A stretch of 63,593 nt of DNA. It comes from a virus. Both the position numbers and the translations under genes were made by a program. Where the stretch lies: positions 1 to 63,593 of IMG/VR virus record IMGVR_UViG_3300005581_002829. One strand, written 5' to 3'. Below are positions 15,392 through 23,661 of the stretch, one piece after another (within the stretch, counting starts at the first letter, position 1; every line of letters begins with the position of its first letter). The notes beneath the pieces are model-generated. The model was not told the DNA's origin and did not search any database. It worked only from the letters and a program-made list of their open reading frames with translations.

Positions 15392-16714
15392 CTAACTAAA
15401 TAAACTCATAAATCCATCAACCTGCTCACCTATATAAACAATTTGTTCTGGCGTAATAACAGGACTTGTTCCATGAAAATATGTGTTTGTCATAACCATT
15501 GTTGCTACAGGAAAATTTGCTTTAGCATCTGCAGGATCCATGATATGAGAATACGCAGGTTGTAGCATAATGTTTCCAGCAAAATATGGTCTTGTCTGAA
15601 TAAGTTTTTCTTCTAGATAATCCACAATATCACTTCTTGTAAAAGGAGAACCTTTACGAATAGTTAACGGAAATGCAAACCAACTAGGATCTGAATGTTC
15701 CTGTGGTCTAGGTAAGTGGAAATATTCTTCGTACTTACTATAGATATCAAATAACAGTTTGTAGTTACGTCTACGCAAGAAATGAATCTGATCTAATTTT
15801 TCTAATTGAACCAAACCCATTGCACCTTGCATTTCAATCGGTTTTAGATTGTATCCAATCTCATCATACACATACTTGTGGTCAAATATTTCACCGGGCA
15901 TTGTTGGTATCCATTCTTGGAATCGTTTACCGCAAGTACCACACTTAAGTTTGTTTGCTTCGGGTCCTACACAGTAACAACCTCTACCCCATTCCCTAAA
16001 TGATCTAGCAATAACTTCTGTCTCATAAGTTCTACATGCTACAAAACCACCCTCACCCATAGTCATATGATGAGCAGGATAGAAAGAACACGATGACATT
16101 TCACCATATGAACCTAAAGGTTTACCCTCGTATGTACTACCTAAAGCATCACAGCAATCTTCTAATAAGATTAGGTCATACTTATTAACTAATTCCATAA
16201 CCCAACGCATATTGGGAGGATTACCTAATACATGAGCAAATGTAATTACTTTAATCTTGTGTTGCTTAATTAGTTCTTCTGCTTTAGTTAAATCTAAATT
16301 AAGTGTATCTAATTCAATATCTAAAAATACAGGCTCAAAGCCTAATTGTAGTGTAGGATTTAAGGTAGTAGGAAATCCTGCAATAGGCATTAGCACTTTT
16401 GTTCCCCGAGGTAAATTATATCCTCGTTTAGAAGTTAAGGTTGCTAGCATCAATAGGTTAGAACTAGAACCGGAGTTAGTTAGAATACCATGATTCTTAC
16501 CAAACTGTTTAGGAAATTCTTTTTCAAACTTAAGAGACTTGTCTCCCATTACTAACCATCCGTCAAGCAATGTGTCAAGAACAGACATATATTCATGTTC
16601 ATCAAAATAAGGACCAGCATAATTTACAAAATCTTTTCCGGCTGTCCATTTTTTATTTGCTGCTTTTTCTTGAAAGTATTCAGCAACGCTATTAATTATT
16701 TCTTGTTTGTTCAT
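15392..16714 (-). CDS. rfbH: RfbH-like 4-keto-6-deoxyhexose 3-dehydrase (PLP, lysine-less)
   Basis: This 440-residue DegT/DnrJ-fold enzyme shares the blocks SGSSSNLLML, LLEDCCDALGS and SCSFYPAHHMTMGEGG with RfbH/E1. The Schiff-base lysine of the aminotransferases is replaced by His (HH at 215-216), the mark of the 3-dehydrases. A Cys cluster at 246, 248, 258 and 261 next to CGKRF resembles the [2Fe-2S] region of CDP-6-deoxy-glucose 3-dehydrase, here with extra residues between cysteines. Such enzymes need a reductase partner, not seen here. The ATG at 16714 overlaps the upstream stop (ATGA). Confidence 0.85.
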   Translation of the reverse strand: MNKQEIINSVAEYFQEKAANKKWTAGKDFVNYAGPYFDEHEYMSVLDTLLDGWLVMGDKSLKFEKEFPKQFGKNHGILTNSGSSSNLLMLATLTSKRGYNLPRGTKVLMPIAGFPTTLNPTLQLGFEPVFLDIELDTLNLDLTKAEELIKQHKIKVITFAHVLGNPPNMRWVMELVNKYDLILLEDCCDALGSTYEGKPLGSYGEMSSCSFYPAHHMTMGEGGFVACRTYETEVIARSFREWGRGCYCVGPEANKLKCGTCGKRFQEWIPTMPGEIFDHKYVYDEIGYNLKPIEMQGAMGLVQLEKLDQIHFLRRRNYKLLFDIYSKYEEYFHLPRPQEHSDPSWFAFPLTIRKGSPFTRSDIVDYLEEKLIQTRPYFAGNIMLQPAYSHIMDPADAKANFPVATMVMTNTYFHGTSPVITPEQIVYIGEQVDGFMSLFS

Positions 16715-17637
16715 GGTTTCCAATAGGCATAATTGCCTTCCATATGTCGTACTTGATCTCTATTTCTTGCTTCATCCTCTTTTAATGGGTATATCCAATG
16801 TTCATTAAAATATTCTGCCCAAACTTTAAATCCTTCTACTTCTGTCCATCTATACCCAAGAATGCCAAATAATAACTGATGCATACCTCCAATTTGTATT
16901 CCTACTTTACCCCGTTTTTTAGCATGTTCTGCATAGATGGGGGATGAACCGGACGAACCTCCAATTAGAACATCGTAGTCATATTTGTCAATTTCTTTTT
17001 TTATGTATTCTACATTATCTAACCAAGTTTCACATCCGGGATATTGTCTATCATCTAATAAAGGGTGGTATGGTGAACGTATACAACCAACCAATTCAAA
17101 CGGAGCAACTAATTCTAAATTATTTCCCCAAATTTTATCGATCTTTTCCCATTGCGATTTGATAGTTTCGCAATGTGTAGATACAACTAATACTTTTTTA
17201 TTTTTTAAATATTTGGTCCAAGGATTTTTTACTTTAAAAGTTCCGCATAATCCACCTCGCAACAAACCGATAGGATCTAATACCATAAGACTATCGTGTC
17301 CAAAGAACATTGGCTTTTCCCCAAATGTGTTTGTAAACCTAGTGTCTCTTTGTATTTCTAAAGAAATATCAACAAATCCTAAAATGTCGCATTCGCTCAT
17401 AACTGTTCGCAACAATGGGGCAATTGTATTAAAATAATATTCACGAGTTCCAGGATTTATACCTCCTTCAAAGGCAAGTGCTCTTTCGCTAAAAAATTCT
17501 GGAGAAAATTGAGTATTATTAAATTCGCATTGTAATACATATCCGGCAGTATTATCCAAACGCAATAACGAAAAAGGTTCATTGGAATTTAATTTTTCAG
17601 AAATTAAATCGTTTAATGAGAAAAAATCTTTAATCAT
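16711..17637 (-). CDS. Possible GT-D-type glycosyltransferase
   Basis: The 308-residue protein begins with a helix followed by EPFSLLRLDNTAGY, which may correspond to the R-x-G-D-x-E loop of GT-D fold transferases. Middle strands include KVLVVSTHCETIKSQW and YDVLIGGSSGSSPIYAEHAKKRGKVGIQIGG, matching the two-subdomain layout of that fold. The acidic motif is degenerate, so the assignment is tentative. It starts 8 nt inside the next upstream transferase gene and ends overlapping rfbH. Confidence 0.45.
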   Translation of the reverse strand: MIKDFFSLNDLISEKLNSNEPFSLLRLDNTAGYVLQCEFNNTQFSPEFFSERALAFEGGINPGTREYYFNTIAPLLRTVMSECDILGFVDISLEIQRDTRFTNTFGEKPMFFGHDSLMVLDPIGLLRGGLCGTFKVKNPWTKYLKNKKVLVVSTHCETIKSQWEKIDKIWGNNLELVAPFELVGCIRSPYHPLLDDRQYPGCETWLDNVEYIKKEIDKYDYDVLIGGSSGSSPIYAEHAKKRGKVGIQIGGMHQLLFGILGYRWTEVEGFKVWAEYFNEHWIYPLKEDEARNRDQVRHMEGNYAYWKP

Positions 17638-18331
17638 AATATTTTGTTAGTTTATCTTTATCTTGTTTAATGTATGAGAAAGCCTCTTGTATATCTGCGG
17701 GTAGCACCGAATAAAAAGAATGCATTTCCTTTTCTGCTTGATCCTTATTATAATTTGTTCCGGGAGGATGGTCAACAGTATGTTGGTAATCTCGGATAAC
17801 TGGTCGTTGTTTTATAAAACTAAGAGCAGTATAAATTATATCAAAACTCCATCCCATTTTATATGGGGCAAAATCTATACCCCTATTAATAGCTTCATTG
17901 ATAATATCTTTATGAACAAACCAACAAGTACAATCTGGATTTGATACAATCTTAAGATTCAGCTCTTCAATATCAAACTGTAAATCTACCCTTGCAGAAT
18001 CATAAAATGTATAATCTACATTAGGAGCATAAATTCCCCATTCATAGATGTTAAAATATTTTTCTGCATCTTTATATAGTTGCGACCAATTATCATATGA
18101 TGCATCTGCTTGTATGTGAAACAATACATCACCTGTAAACAATTCTATAGCTTTTAAATATTGTGCGGTAAAATAACTGTCCTCACCTATATTATGCCAA
18201 TGGTCATGTTTATGGGTATCGTCACTATTAATAACAATTGGAGTAACACCTATCTCCCTTAATTGTTTTTCTTTTAAAATAGTTTTTTCGTATTGATTTA
18301 CCCAATTAAAAATAAATGTTTGAATAACCAT
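17630..18331 (-). CDS. Putative GT-A glycosyltransferase
   Basis: The 233-residue protein has TPIVINSDDTHKHDHW, a D-x-D-type site in VLFHIQADASYDNWS, and a later GWSFDIIYTALSF block. These features fit a GT-A sugar transferase. It has no membrane helix. It overlaps the GT10 gene stop by one base (TAATG) and overlaps the next gene by 8 nt, so it is translated within the same operon. Donor and acceptor are unknown. Confidence 0.6.
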   Translation of the reverse strand: MVIQTFIFNWVNQYEKTILKEKQLREIGVTPIVINSDDTHKHDHWHNIGEDSYFTAQYLKAIELFTGDVLFHIQADASYDNWSQLYKDAEKYFNIYEWGIYAPNVDYTFYDSARVDLQFDIEELNLKIVSNPDCTCWFVHKDIINEAINRGIDFAPYKMGWSFDIIYTALSFIKQRPVIRDYQHTVDHPPGTNYNKDQAEKEMHSFYSVLPADIQEAFSYIKQDKDKLTKYYD

Positions 18332-19206
18332 TATGTTCTCATATCTAATTTGTTGTATACTACAGAGTCAAACCAATTCAAGAAATTATTTAACATCATA
18401 TGATCTTTGGGAATATTTCCAGATAGTTTAGGAGCAGTTACCATTCTATAGTATAGATCATCGTCTTTATCTATATGCATAACATATTCAATTGCTTCAT
18501 CAAAATTATTAAAGTCATTTACGTTAACAAACGATTGAATATTAAAATCAGATGTTACTGTAGGGCTACCCCAGTAAATAGGAATTGTCTGGGCATAAAA
18601 TGCATGTAGAATTTTTTCAGTAGTATATCCAGGGTGCGAATAGGATTCAAAACAAATATTAAATTTTCTGGAAGAAAGAAAATCTATTTTTGCTTTTTCT
18701 CCGTCTAAAGATTTACCAATGTTATTAAATGCGCCACCACCACTATCTACACGTTTTAATGCATTCAATTTATTAAAGAATTCATTACGTTCTGGGGGTT
18801 TTGGATTTGATATAACAAAGGAACAAAAATTTGTTTTTAATTTAGGTGTATGTTCTCCAAGGATATGATAATACGGATATCCTGTTTCATGAATAATATC
18901 TAGCGCCCACATGTATATTACATACAAAGGCAAACGATAATGCCAATTATTATAATTATGATCAAATGTTATTGCATAGTGGCAATCATAATCTTCTGGT
19001 CGTCTATTTTCTCCGGTATAAAAAATCTTTACACAATCTTTTTTTGTAAATTTTTTATTACTGGTTCCAAAGTTATCGTCTCCAAAAAATAAATAATCTG
19101 GATTATCGTTATCTATTTCTACATCAAATCTATTAGCCAGCAAACTATAGAAAAATTGCATTAAATGATCATGGGTATCGGCAAATCCGAGTTTTAATTT
19201 TCTCAT
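18331..19206 (-). CDS. GT10-family alpha-1,3-fucosyltransferase-like enzyme
   Basis: The 291-residue protein has the GT10 signature: FNICFESYSHPGYTTEKILHAF followed by TIPIYWGSP, the GDP-fucose-binding region. It also has YTGENRRPEDYDCHYAITFD and LPLYVIYMWA in the N-terminal half, as in bacterial FutA-type enzymes. GT10 enzymes use GDP-L-fucose; a related GDP-L-sugar such as colitose could also serve. It lies 2.2 kb downstream of the genes that make GDP-4-keto-6-deoxymannose derivatives, giving a coherent donor-transferase pair. Confidence 0.9.
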   Translation of the reverse strand: MRKLKLGFADTHDHLMQFFYSLLANRFDVEIDNDNPDYLFFGDDNFGTSNKKFTKKDCVKIFYTGENRRPEDYDCHYAITFDHNYNNWHYRLPLYVIYMWALDIIHETGYPYYHILGEHTPKLKTNFCSFVISNPKPPERNEFFNKLNALKRVDSGGGAFNNIGKSLDGEKAKIDFLSSRKFNICFESYSHPGYTTEKILHAFYAQTIPIYWGSPTVTSDFNIQSFVNVNDFNNFDEAIEYVMHIDKDDDLYYRMVTAPKLSGNIPKDHMMLNNFLNWFDSVVYNKLDMRT

Positions 19207-20114
19207 ATTAGTATATCATTAAAAGCGTTAGTTATATTTTTCACATCCTCCGAAGTAGGATATTGAGTATTTGCAATAGGAACAGTAATATATTTACATT
19301 TTATATCTAAGCCATTTGACATTGTTTCTTTAATATCATCATATTCGTGATGCTTAGTATTAAAAGATAAAAATTTCTTTTCGGGGTCCATATAATTTTC
19401 ATATGTTTCGCACACCACATATGGTCCAGAATTTTTACCAATTACTACATCACAGAAAGTACTTAGATATGAAATTTCATGCAAGTCGCAATCTTCAACA
19501 GAAATAATATCATTAGTAAATAAAATATTTTCTAGTCCTGTGGTATGAAATTCATTAGTGCAGATAAAATGCGTATCTGGATATTTTTTTGCTGCATCTA
19601 TAATATACTCAGAAAGATTAGATGTTAAAGATTGTCCAGATTGGGGCACATTATTGCAGATTAATACTTTCCGAGTATCTGGATTAGATTCAATGTACGT
19701 ATTAACATTATGAATTTCAAATAGACTATAATCAATAACAGGCAGATATTCTTCTTTAGATTTTAATTGAATATTGGTTTCAAAACATTCGTTAATAGTT
19801 TTAAAAATATTTCCCCATTGCTCATAAAAGGTGTGCATATTAATGCCACCATGCTTACAAAATACATCCCAATTAGCAGCAACCCAAGTATTAATATATA
19901 GTGTATCTTCATCTTGATAAAATATAGAATTTTTATCTAAATTATCAGGTGTCCCGACAGTTGGGATATTTAAATCTAAAAGTAATTTATTTGGATTAGC
20001 ATGTAGATATTCATATTCTACATCTGGCAATTCCTGCATAATTTGACGAATAAACTCTTTATTCGTGTGCAGATCACCTCGATGAAAATGATTAAAGAAA
20101 ACAATCTTAGCCAT
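19203..20114 (-). CDS. Putative GT-B glycosyltransferase
   Basis: The 303-residue protein opens with KIVFFNHFHRGDLHTNKEF, recalling the N-terminal sugar-binding loop of GT-B enzymes of the GT9 type. RKVLICNNVPQSGQSLTSNL starts the second Rossmann domain, and the late block has DVVIGKNSGPYVV. Similar proteins occur in marine bacterial and phage polysaccharide loci without known activity. It overlaps its neighbours by 4 and 8 nt. Confidence 0.55.
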   Translation of the reverse strand: MAKIVFFNHFHRGDLHTNKEFIRQIMQELPDVEYEYLHANPNKLLLDLNIPTVGTPDNLDKNSIFYQDEDTLYINTWVAANWDVFCKHGGINMHTFYEQWGNIFKTINECFETNIQLKSKEEYLPVIDYSLFEIHNVNTYIESNPDTRKVLICNNVPQSGQSLTSNLSEYIIDAAKKYPDTHFICTNEFHTTGLENILFTNDIISVEDCDLHEISYLSTFCDVVIGKNSGPYVVCETYENYMDPEKKFLSFNTKHHEYDDIKETMSNGLDIKCKYITVPIANTQYPTSEDVKNITNAFNDILI

Positions 20115-20457
20115 TATTAATACCTTTATATAATTTTACTGAATCTTCAATCAATGATCTATTAGTTCTAATAGCATTATCAACCATTAGATTAATTGCT
20201 TGAACATATCTTGGTCTTTTTATTTTAAAACAAATATCGACCTTTCTTTTTAAATCCGCCATTTCTTCATCAGATTTTGCAGATTGAAATGCATCTTCTA
20301 ACATCCACATCCTAATATGAATGATTGCAAGTTTTTCAATTACCTCGCCCAAATTATCCGTTTCAACATAAGTTGAATCTGGTATTTCCACTTTGGATAA
20401 AACATCATTAACTGTTTTAGCAATGATGTTCTCTATACTTTCACCTAAAGATTTCAT
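20107..20457 (-). CDS. Small helical DUF4254-like protein
   Basis: The 116-residue all-helical protein contains NLGEVIEKLAIIHIRMWMLEDAF followed by a charged helix and a C-terminal NLMVDNAIRTNRSLIEDS. The W-M-L-E-D pattern recalls DUF4254-like proteins found in polysaccharide operons, where no function has been shown. It starts 17 nt inside the end of the ColD-like gene and overlaps the GT-B gene, suggesting it works with one of them. Confidence 0.5.
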   Translation of the reverse strand: MKSLGESIENIIAKTVNDVLSKVEIPDSTYVETDNLGEVIEKLAIIHIRMWMLEDAFQSAKSDEEMADLKRKVDICFKIKRPRYVQAINLMVDNAIRTNRSLIEDSVKLYKGINNG

Positions 20458-21610
20458 TAATATCCTCCACTATTTTTTCTAAATATTTCATATCCTCTTC
20501 GGATACGAAATGGTTATTACCTATATACACACCTTGAGAATGCAATAATTCCGCATTTGTTGTTTTCTTATTTGTTTCTATTTTATAATCTTTAAGGAAA
20601 GGCTGCGATAATAGATTGCCGGCAACAACTGGTCTATATTCAATACCGCCATCTTTAAACACTGTTTTCATTGCAAGCATAACTTCTCTAGACTTGCAAA
20701 TAAAGGGTAAACAAAAACTACTATTCGTATGAACATTTTTAATATTATAAAACAGATTAGGATATTTGTCTATAATCTTAGTAAATAAGTAATGATTTCT
20801 ATTTCGTATTTCAATCATATTATCTAATCGTTTTAATTGAGATATTCCTAGTACAGCACAAATCTCATGATTTCTAAAATTGTAACCATCGGTTACAAAC
20901 AAGAATTGTTTATCTATTTCAGGATATAGTTGAGCATAATCATCATAACGAATAGACTCTCTAGCCATACCATGGCTACGCTTAATTTTCATCAAATCAT
21001 ATAAATCAGTGTTATTTGTAGAAATCATTCCGCCTTCTACTGTAGACATATGATGACCAAAATAAAAGCTGAAAGTTGCCCCTAAACTATCTGCGCCGCG
21101 CTTAACACCATCTAAATCTGTACAGCCATGCGATTCACATACATCATCTATAATCAAAGCCTTGGGAAATAGTCTTTTCAATCCCTCATTGTCTGCAGAA
21201 AACCCCAATAAGTGAGTTATAAAGATCATTTTAATATCATGTGTCTTTGATATTTTGTGAGCATCTTCTAGATCAAAACTAAAATTATCTAAATTGATAT
21301 CGCAGAATATAGGTTCAAGACCTAATTGCATAATAGGAGCAACATTAGTCATCCAAGTACAAGCAGGCAACAATACTTTATCGCCACGCTTCAATCCATA
21401 TAATTCCATAACCGCAGCAACCAATAAGAAATTTGCGGTGCTTCCGGATGACACATATAAAGAATGTTTAGCTCCTAGCCAAGTGCTCCATTCATTTTCA
21501 AATTGCTTTACTTTTTCACCAAAAGTAAATTTCTTTGCAGTTAATGCAAAGTGGGCCATTTTTAATCTATCAGTAAAGGTGATAGTCTCACCCATTAAAG
21601 GCCACTTCAT
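20441..21610 (-). CDS. colD: ColD-like GDP-4-keto-6-deoxymannose 3-dehydratase
   Basis: This 389-residue DegT/DnrJ-fold PLP enzyme has VSSGSTANFLL, the cofactor Asp in ALIIDDVCES, and SFYFGHHMSTVEGG at 181-194. His (HH at 186-187) stands where aminotransferases have the Schiff-base Lys, exactly as in ColD. The ending, GIEYRPVVAGNLL and GVYIGNNHF, also matches ColD-type sequences. ColD removes the C3 hydroxyl of GDP-4-keto-6-deoxy-D-mannose using glutamate to recharge PLP. No Fe-S cysteine cluster is present. The substrate maker (gmd) is two genes upstream. Confidence 0.85.
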   Translation of the reverse strand: MKWPLMGETITFTDRLKMAHFALTAKKFTFGEKVKQFENEWSTWLGAKHSLYVSSGSTANFLLVAAVMELYGLKRGDKVLLPACTWMTNVAPIMQLGLEPIFCDINLDNFSFDLEDAHKISKTHDIKMIFITHLLGFSADNEGLKRLFPKALIIDDVCESHGCTDLDGVKRGADSLGATFSFYFGHHMSTVEGGMISTNNTDLYDLMKIKRSHGMARESIRYDDYAQLYPEIDKQFLFVTDGYNFRNHEICAVLGISQLKRLDNMIEIRNRNHYLFTKIIDKYPNLFYNIKNVHTNSSFCLPFICKSREVMLAMKTVFKDGGIEYRPVVAGNLLSQPFLKDYKIETNKKTTNAELLHSQGVYIGNNHFVSEEDMKYLEKIVEDINEIFR

Positions 21611-22542
21611 AGAAAACCTCTATCTTGTTTATACCACTGTATAGTTCGTTTCAATCCTTCTTCAAAGGAAATTTTAGGCGACCAGCCCAATGTGGACAAT
21701 TTACTATTTTCCATTTTGCGTCTAGGAGTTCCATTTGGTAAGGAAGTATCCCATAAAATTTTACCTTTAAATCCTACTTCTTTTTTAATAATTTCAGATA
21801 AGTCTTTGATGGTTATCTCTACATTTGAACCAACATTAATAAATTCTGCTTTATCATATGTATTCATTAAAAATACACAAGCATCTGCAAGATCATCTAC
21901 ATACAAAAATTCTCGTGTGGGGGAACCGTCGCCCCAGCATGTAATAGATTTTTCTTGATTTTTCATTGCATTATAAAATTTAGTTATCATTCCTGGAATT
22001 ACGTGACCTTGTTCCGGAATAAAATTATCATGTGGACCATAAAGGTTCGCCGGCATTAAACTAATAGCATTAAAACCATATTGGCGTCTGTAATATTCGC
22101 ACATTCGCATACCGGTTATTTTTGCTAAAGCGTATCCTTCGTTTGAAGGTTCTAGAGGCGCTGTTAAAAGATATTCTTCTAAAATAGGTTGAGGAGTCAC
22201 TTTAGGATATATACAAGCTGAACCTAAAAATTGTAGTTTACGTGTCCCGTTTCTATATGCTGCATCTATTACATTAGTCTGAATTACTAAATTATCATAG
22301 ATAAAATCTCCAGGATGGGTTACATTATAATTAATACCCCCAACTTTTGCTGCAGCCAAAAATACATACTCGGGTAGTTCTGTACTAAAGAAGTTTTTAA
22401 CTGCTCTTTGATCTCGAAGATCTAATTCTTGACGCGAACGCAAAATTAGATTATCATATCCATCTTGTTTTAATTTTCTAACGATTGCCGACCCTACTAA
22501 ACCTTTATGTCCGGCTACAAATATTTTACTATTTTTTTCCAT
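21607..22542 (-). CDS. fcl: GDP-L-fucose synthase (or ColC-type epimerase/reductase)
   Basis: The 311-residue SDR has VAGHKGLVGSAIVRKL (NADP loop), FLAAAKVGGI, and GSACIYPK with the catalytic Ser. NEGYALAKITGM carries the Y-x-x-x-K pair. It continues with LYGPHDNF and PTREFLYVDDLADA. GDP-fucose synthase epimerises C3 and C5 and reduces C4 of GDP-4-keto-6-deoxymannose. ColC of colitose synthesis is a homologue that acts after ColD, so either product is possible. The start at 22542 has GAGGTAAGT before it; a longer reading to 22578 lacks such a site. Confidence 0.92.
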   Translation of the reverse strand: MEKNSKIFVAGHKGLVGSAIVRKLKQDGYDNLILRSRQELDLRDQRAVKNFFSTELPEYVFLAAAKVGGINYNVTHPGDFIYDNLVIQTNVIDAAYRNGTRKLQFLGSACIYPKVTPQPILEEYLLTAPLEPSNEGYALAKITGMRMCEYYRRQYGFNAISLMPANLYGPHDNFIPEQGHVIPGMITKFYNAMKNQEKSITCWGDGSPTREFLYVDDLADACVFLMNTYDKAEFINVGSNVEITIKDLSEIIKKEVGFKGKILWDTSLPNGTPRRKMENSKLSTLGWSPKISFEEGLKRTIQWYKQDRGFL

Positions 22543-22549
22543 ACTTACC

Positions 22550-23563
22550 TCAATTAAAATTAATGCACATATCTTCAACTAGATCATCAAAAGAGTATTC
22601 AGGAGCCCAACCTAGGACACTCCTTGCCTTTGAAGAATCTCCTAGCAAAGTTTCGACTTCTGCGGGGCGGAAATATTTAGGATCAACCCGAATAATAACT
22701 TTACCAGTATGTTCATTGATGCCTACTTCGTCTAAACCAGACCCCGTCCAAACAACTTTCATAGCAAAATAAGGAGCACAATGTTCTACAAATTCTTTTA
22801 CCGAATACTGCTCACCGGTTGCGATAACAAAATCTTCAGGCGTATCTTGTTGTAACATTAAGTACATTGCCCGAACATAATCTTTAGCATGACCCCAATC
22901 TCGTTTAGAATTTAAGTTGCCTAAATACAAACACTCTTGTCTTGCTGACCCAATTGCTTCGAGTCCATCTACAATCTTTTTAGTTACAAAATTAAATCCG
23001 CGTCGAGGAGATTCATGATTGAATAGAATACCAGAACAGGCAAACATATTATATGATTCTCGATAGTTCTTAACAATCCAGTAGCCATATAATTTAGCAA
23101 CACCATATGGGCTACGAGGATAAAACGGAGTCGTTTCTTTCTGAGGACTTTCTTGAACCAACCCATATAGTTCAGATGTAGATGCTTGATAAATTTTAGT
23201 TGTTTTTTCTAGCCCCAACAACCTAACAGATTCCAAAATCTTTAAAGTGCCCAATCCGTCAACCATTGCGGTATATTCAGGGGTTTCAAAAGAAACTTTA
23301 ACATGGCTTTGTGCTGCCAGGTTATAAATTTCCGTAGGATTATTTTTCTTTAAAACATTCATAATGGAAAGAGAATCTGTCACATCGCCATAGTGGAGAT
23401 GCAAATTTTTATTTCCATAGATATGATCTATACGAGATGTATTGATAGATGAGCTACGACGGATGATTCCGTGAACCTCATATCCTTTAGATAAAAGTAA
23501 TTCCGCAAGATAAGAACCGTCTTGCCCAGTTATGCCCGTAATAAGAGCAACATTGTTTGCCAT
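22550..23563 (-). CDS. gmd: GDP-mannose 4,6-dehydratase
   Basis: The 337-residue protein has the full signature: [50 protein letters not shown] (T-S-E triad) and [10 protein letters not shown] (Y-x-x-x-K), then HESPRRG. It makes GDP-4-keto-6-deoxy-D-mannose from GDP-mannose. It is slightly shorter than most homologues (about 345-370). It is the first gene of the sugar island and follows a late TATAAATA box, with TAGGAG ahead of the ATG. GDP-mannose must come from the host or another part of the phage genome. Confidence 0.97.
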   Translation of the reverse strand: MANNVALITGITGQDGSYLAELLLSKGYEVHGIIRRSSSINTSRIDHIYGNKNLHLHYGDVTDSLSIMNVLKKNNPTEIYNLAAQSHVKVSFETPEYTAMVDGLGTLKILESVRLLGLEKTTKIYQASTSELYGLVQESPQKETTPFYPRSPYGVAKLYGYWIVKNYRESYNMFACSGILFNHESPRRGFNFVTKKIVDGLEAIGSARQECLYLGNLNSKRDWGHAKDYVRAMYLMLQQDTPEDFVIATGEQYSVKEFVEHCAPYFAMKVVWTGSGLDEVGINEHTGKVIIRVDPKYFRPAEVETLLGDSSKARSVLGWAPEYSFDDLVEDMCINFN

Positions 23564-23601
23564 GCTATAGTCTCCTAAAAATAATATAATTTTCTCTAAT
23601 A

Positions 23602-23609
23602 TATTTATA
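23602..23609 (-). promoter_or_regulatory. T4-type late promoter box before gmd
   Basis: An exact TATAAATA lies 39 nt before the gmd start, in the gap after the cobS stop and just beyond a UUCG hairpin. It places the head of the sugar island under gp55-dependent late transcription. Confidence 0.8.
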
Positions 23610-23627
23610 TTGCCAAAGAAAGGTGTA

Positions 23628-23649
23628 GGGCACCGAAGTGCCCTTTTTT
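23628..23649 (-). terminator. UUCG-tetraloop terminator-like hairpin after cobS
   Basis: On the minus strand GGGCAC-UUCG-GUGCCC is a perfect 6-bp stem with the very stable cUUCGg loop. It is preceded by an A-tract and followed by UACACCUUUCUUU. On the opposite strand the same stem is followed by six U. It most likely ends the cobT-cobS transcript; the weak downstream U-tract leaves efficiency uncertain. Confidence 0.7.
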
Positions 23650-23661
23650 AAAAATTAAAAA

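Noticed and set aside
15392-16714. Calling this gene an aminotransferase
   Set aside because: The PLP lysine is replaced by His and a Cys cluster is present, as in 3-dehydrases; the same Lys-to-His change applies to the 20441-21610 gene.
16985-17437. 150-residue plus-strand open frame
   Set aside because: Antisense to a well-supported gene; no plus-strand promoter or ribosome binding site. The same applies to all other plus-strand frames in the window.
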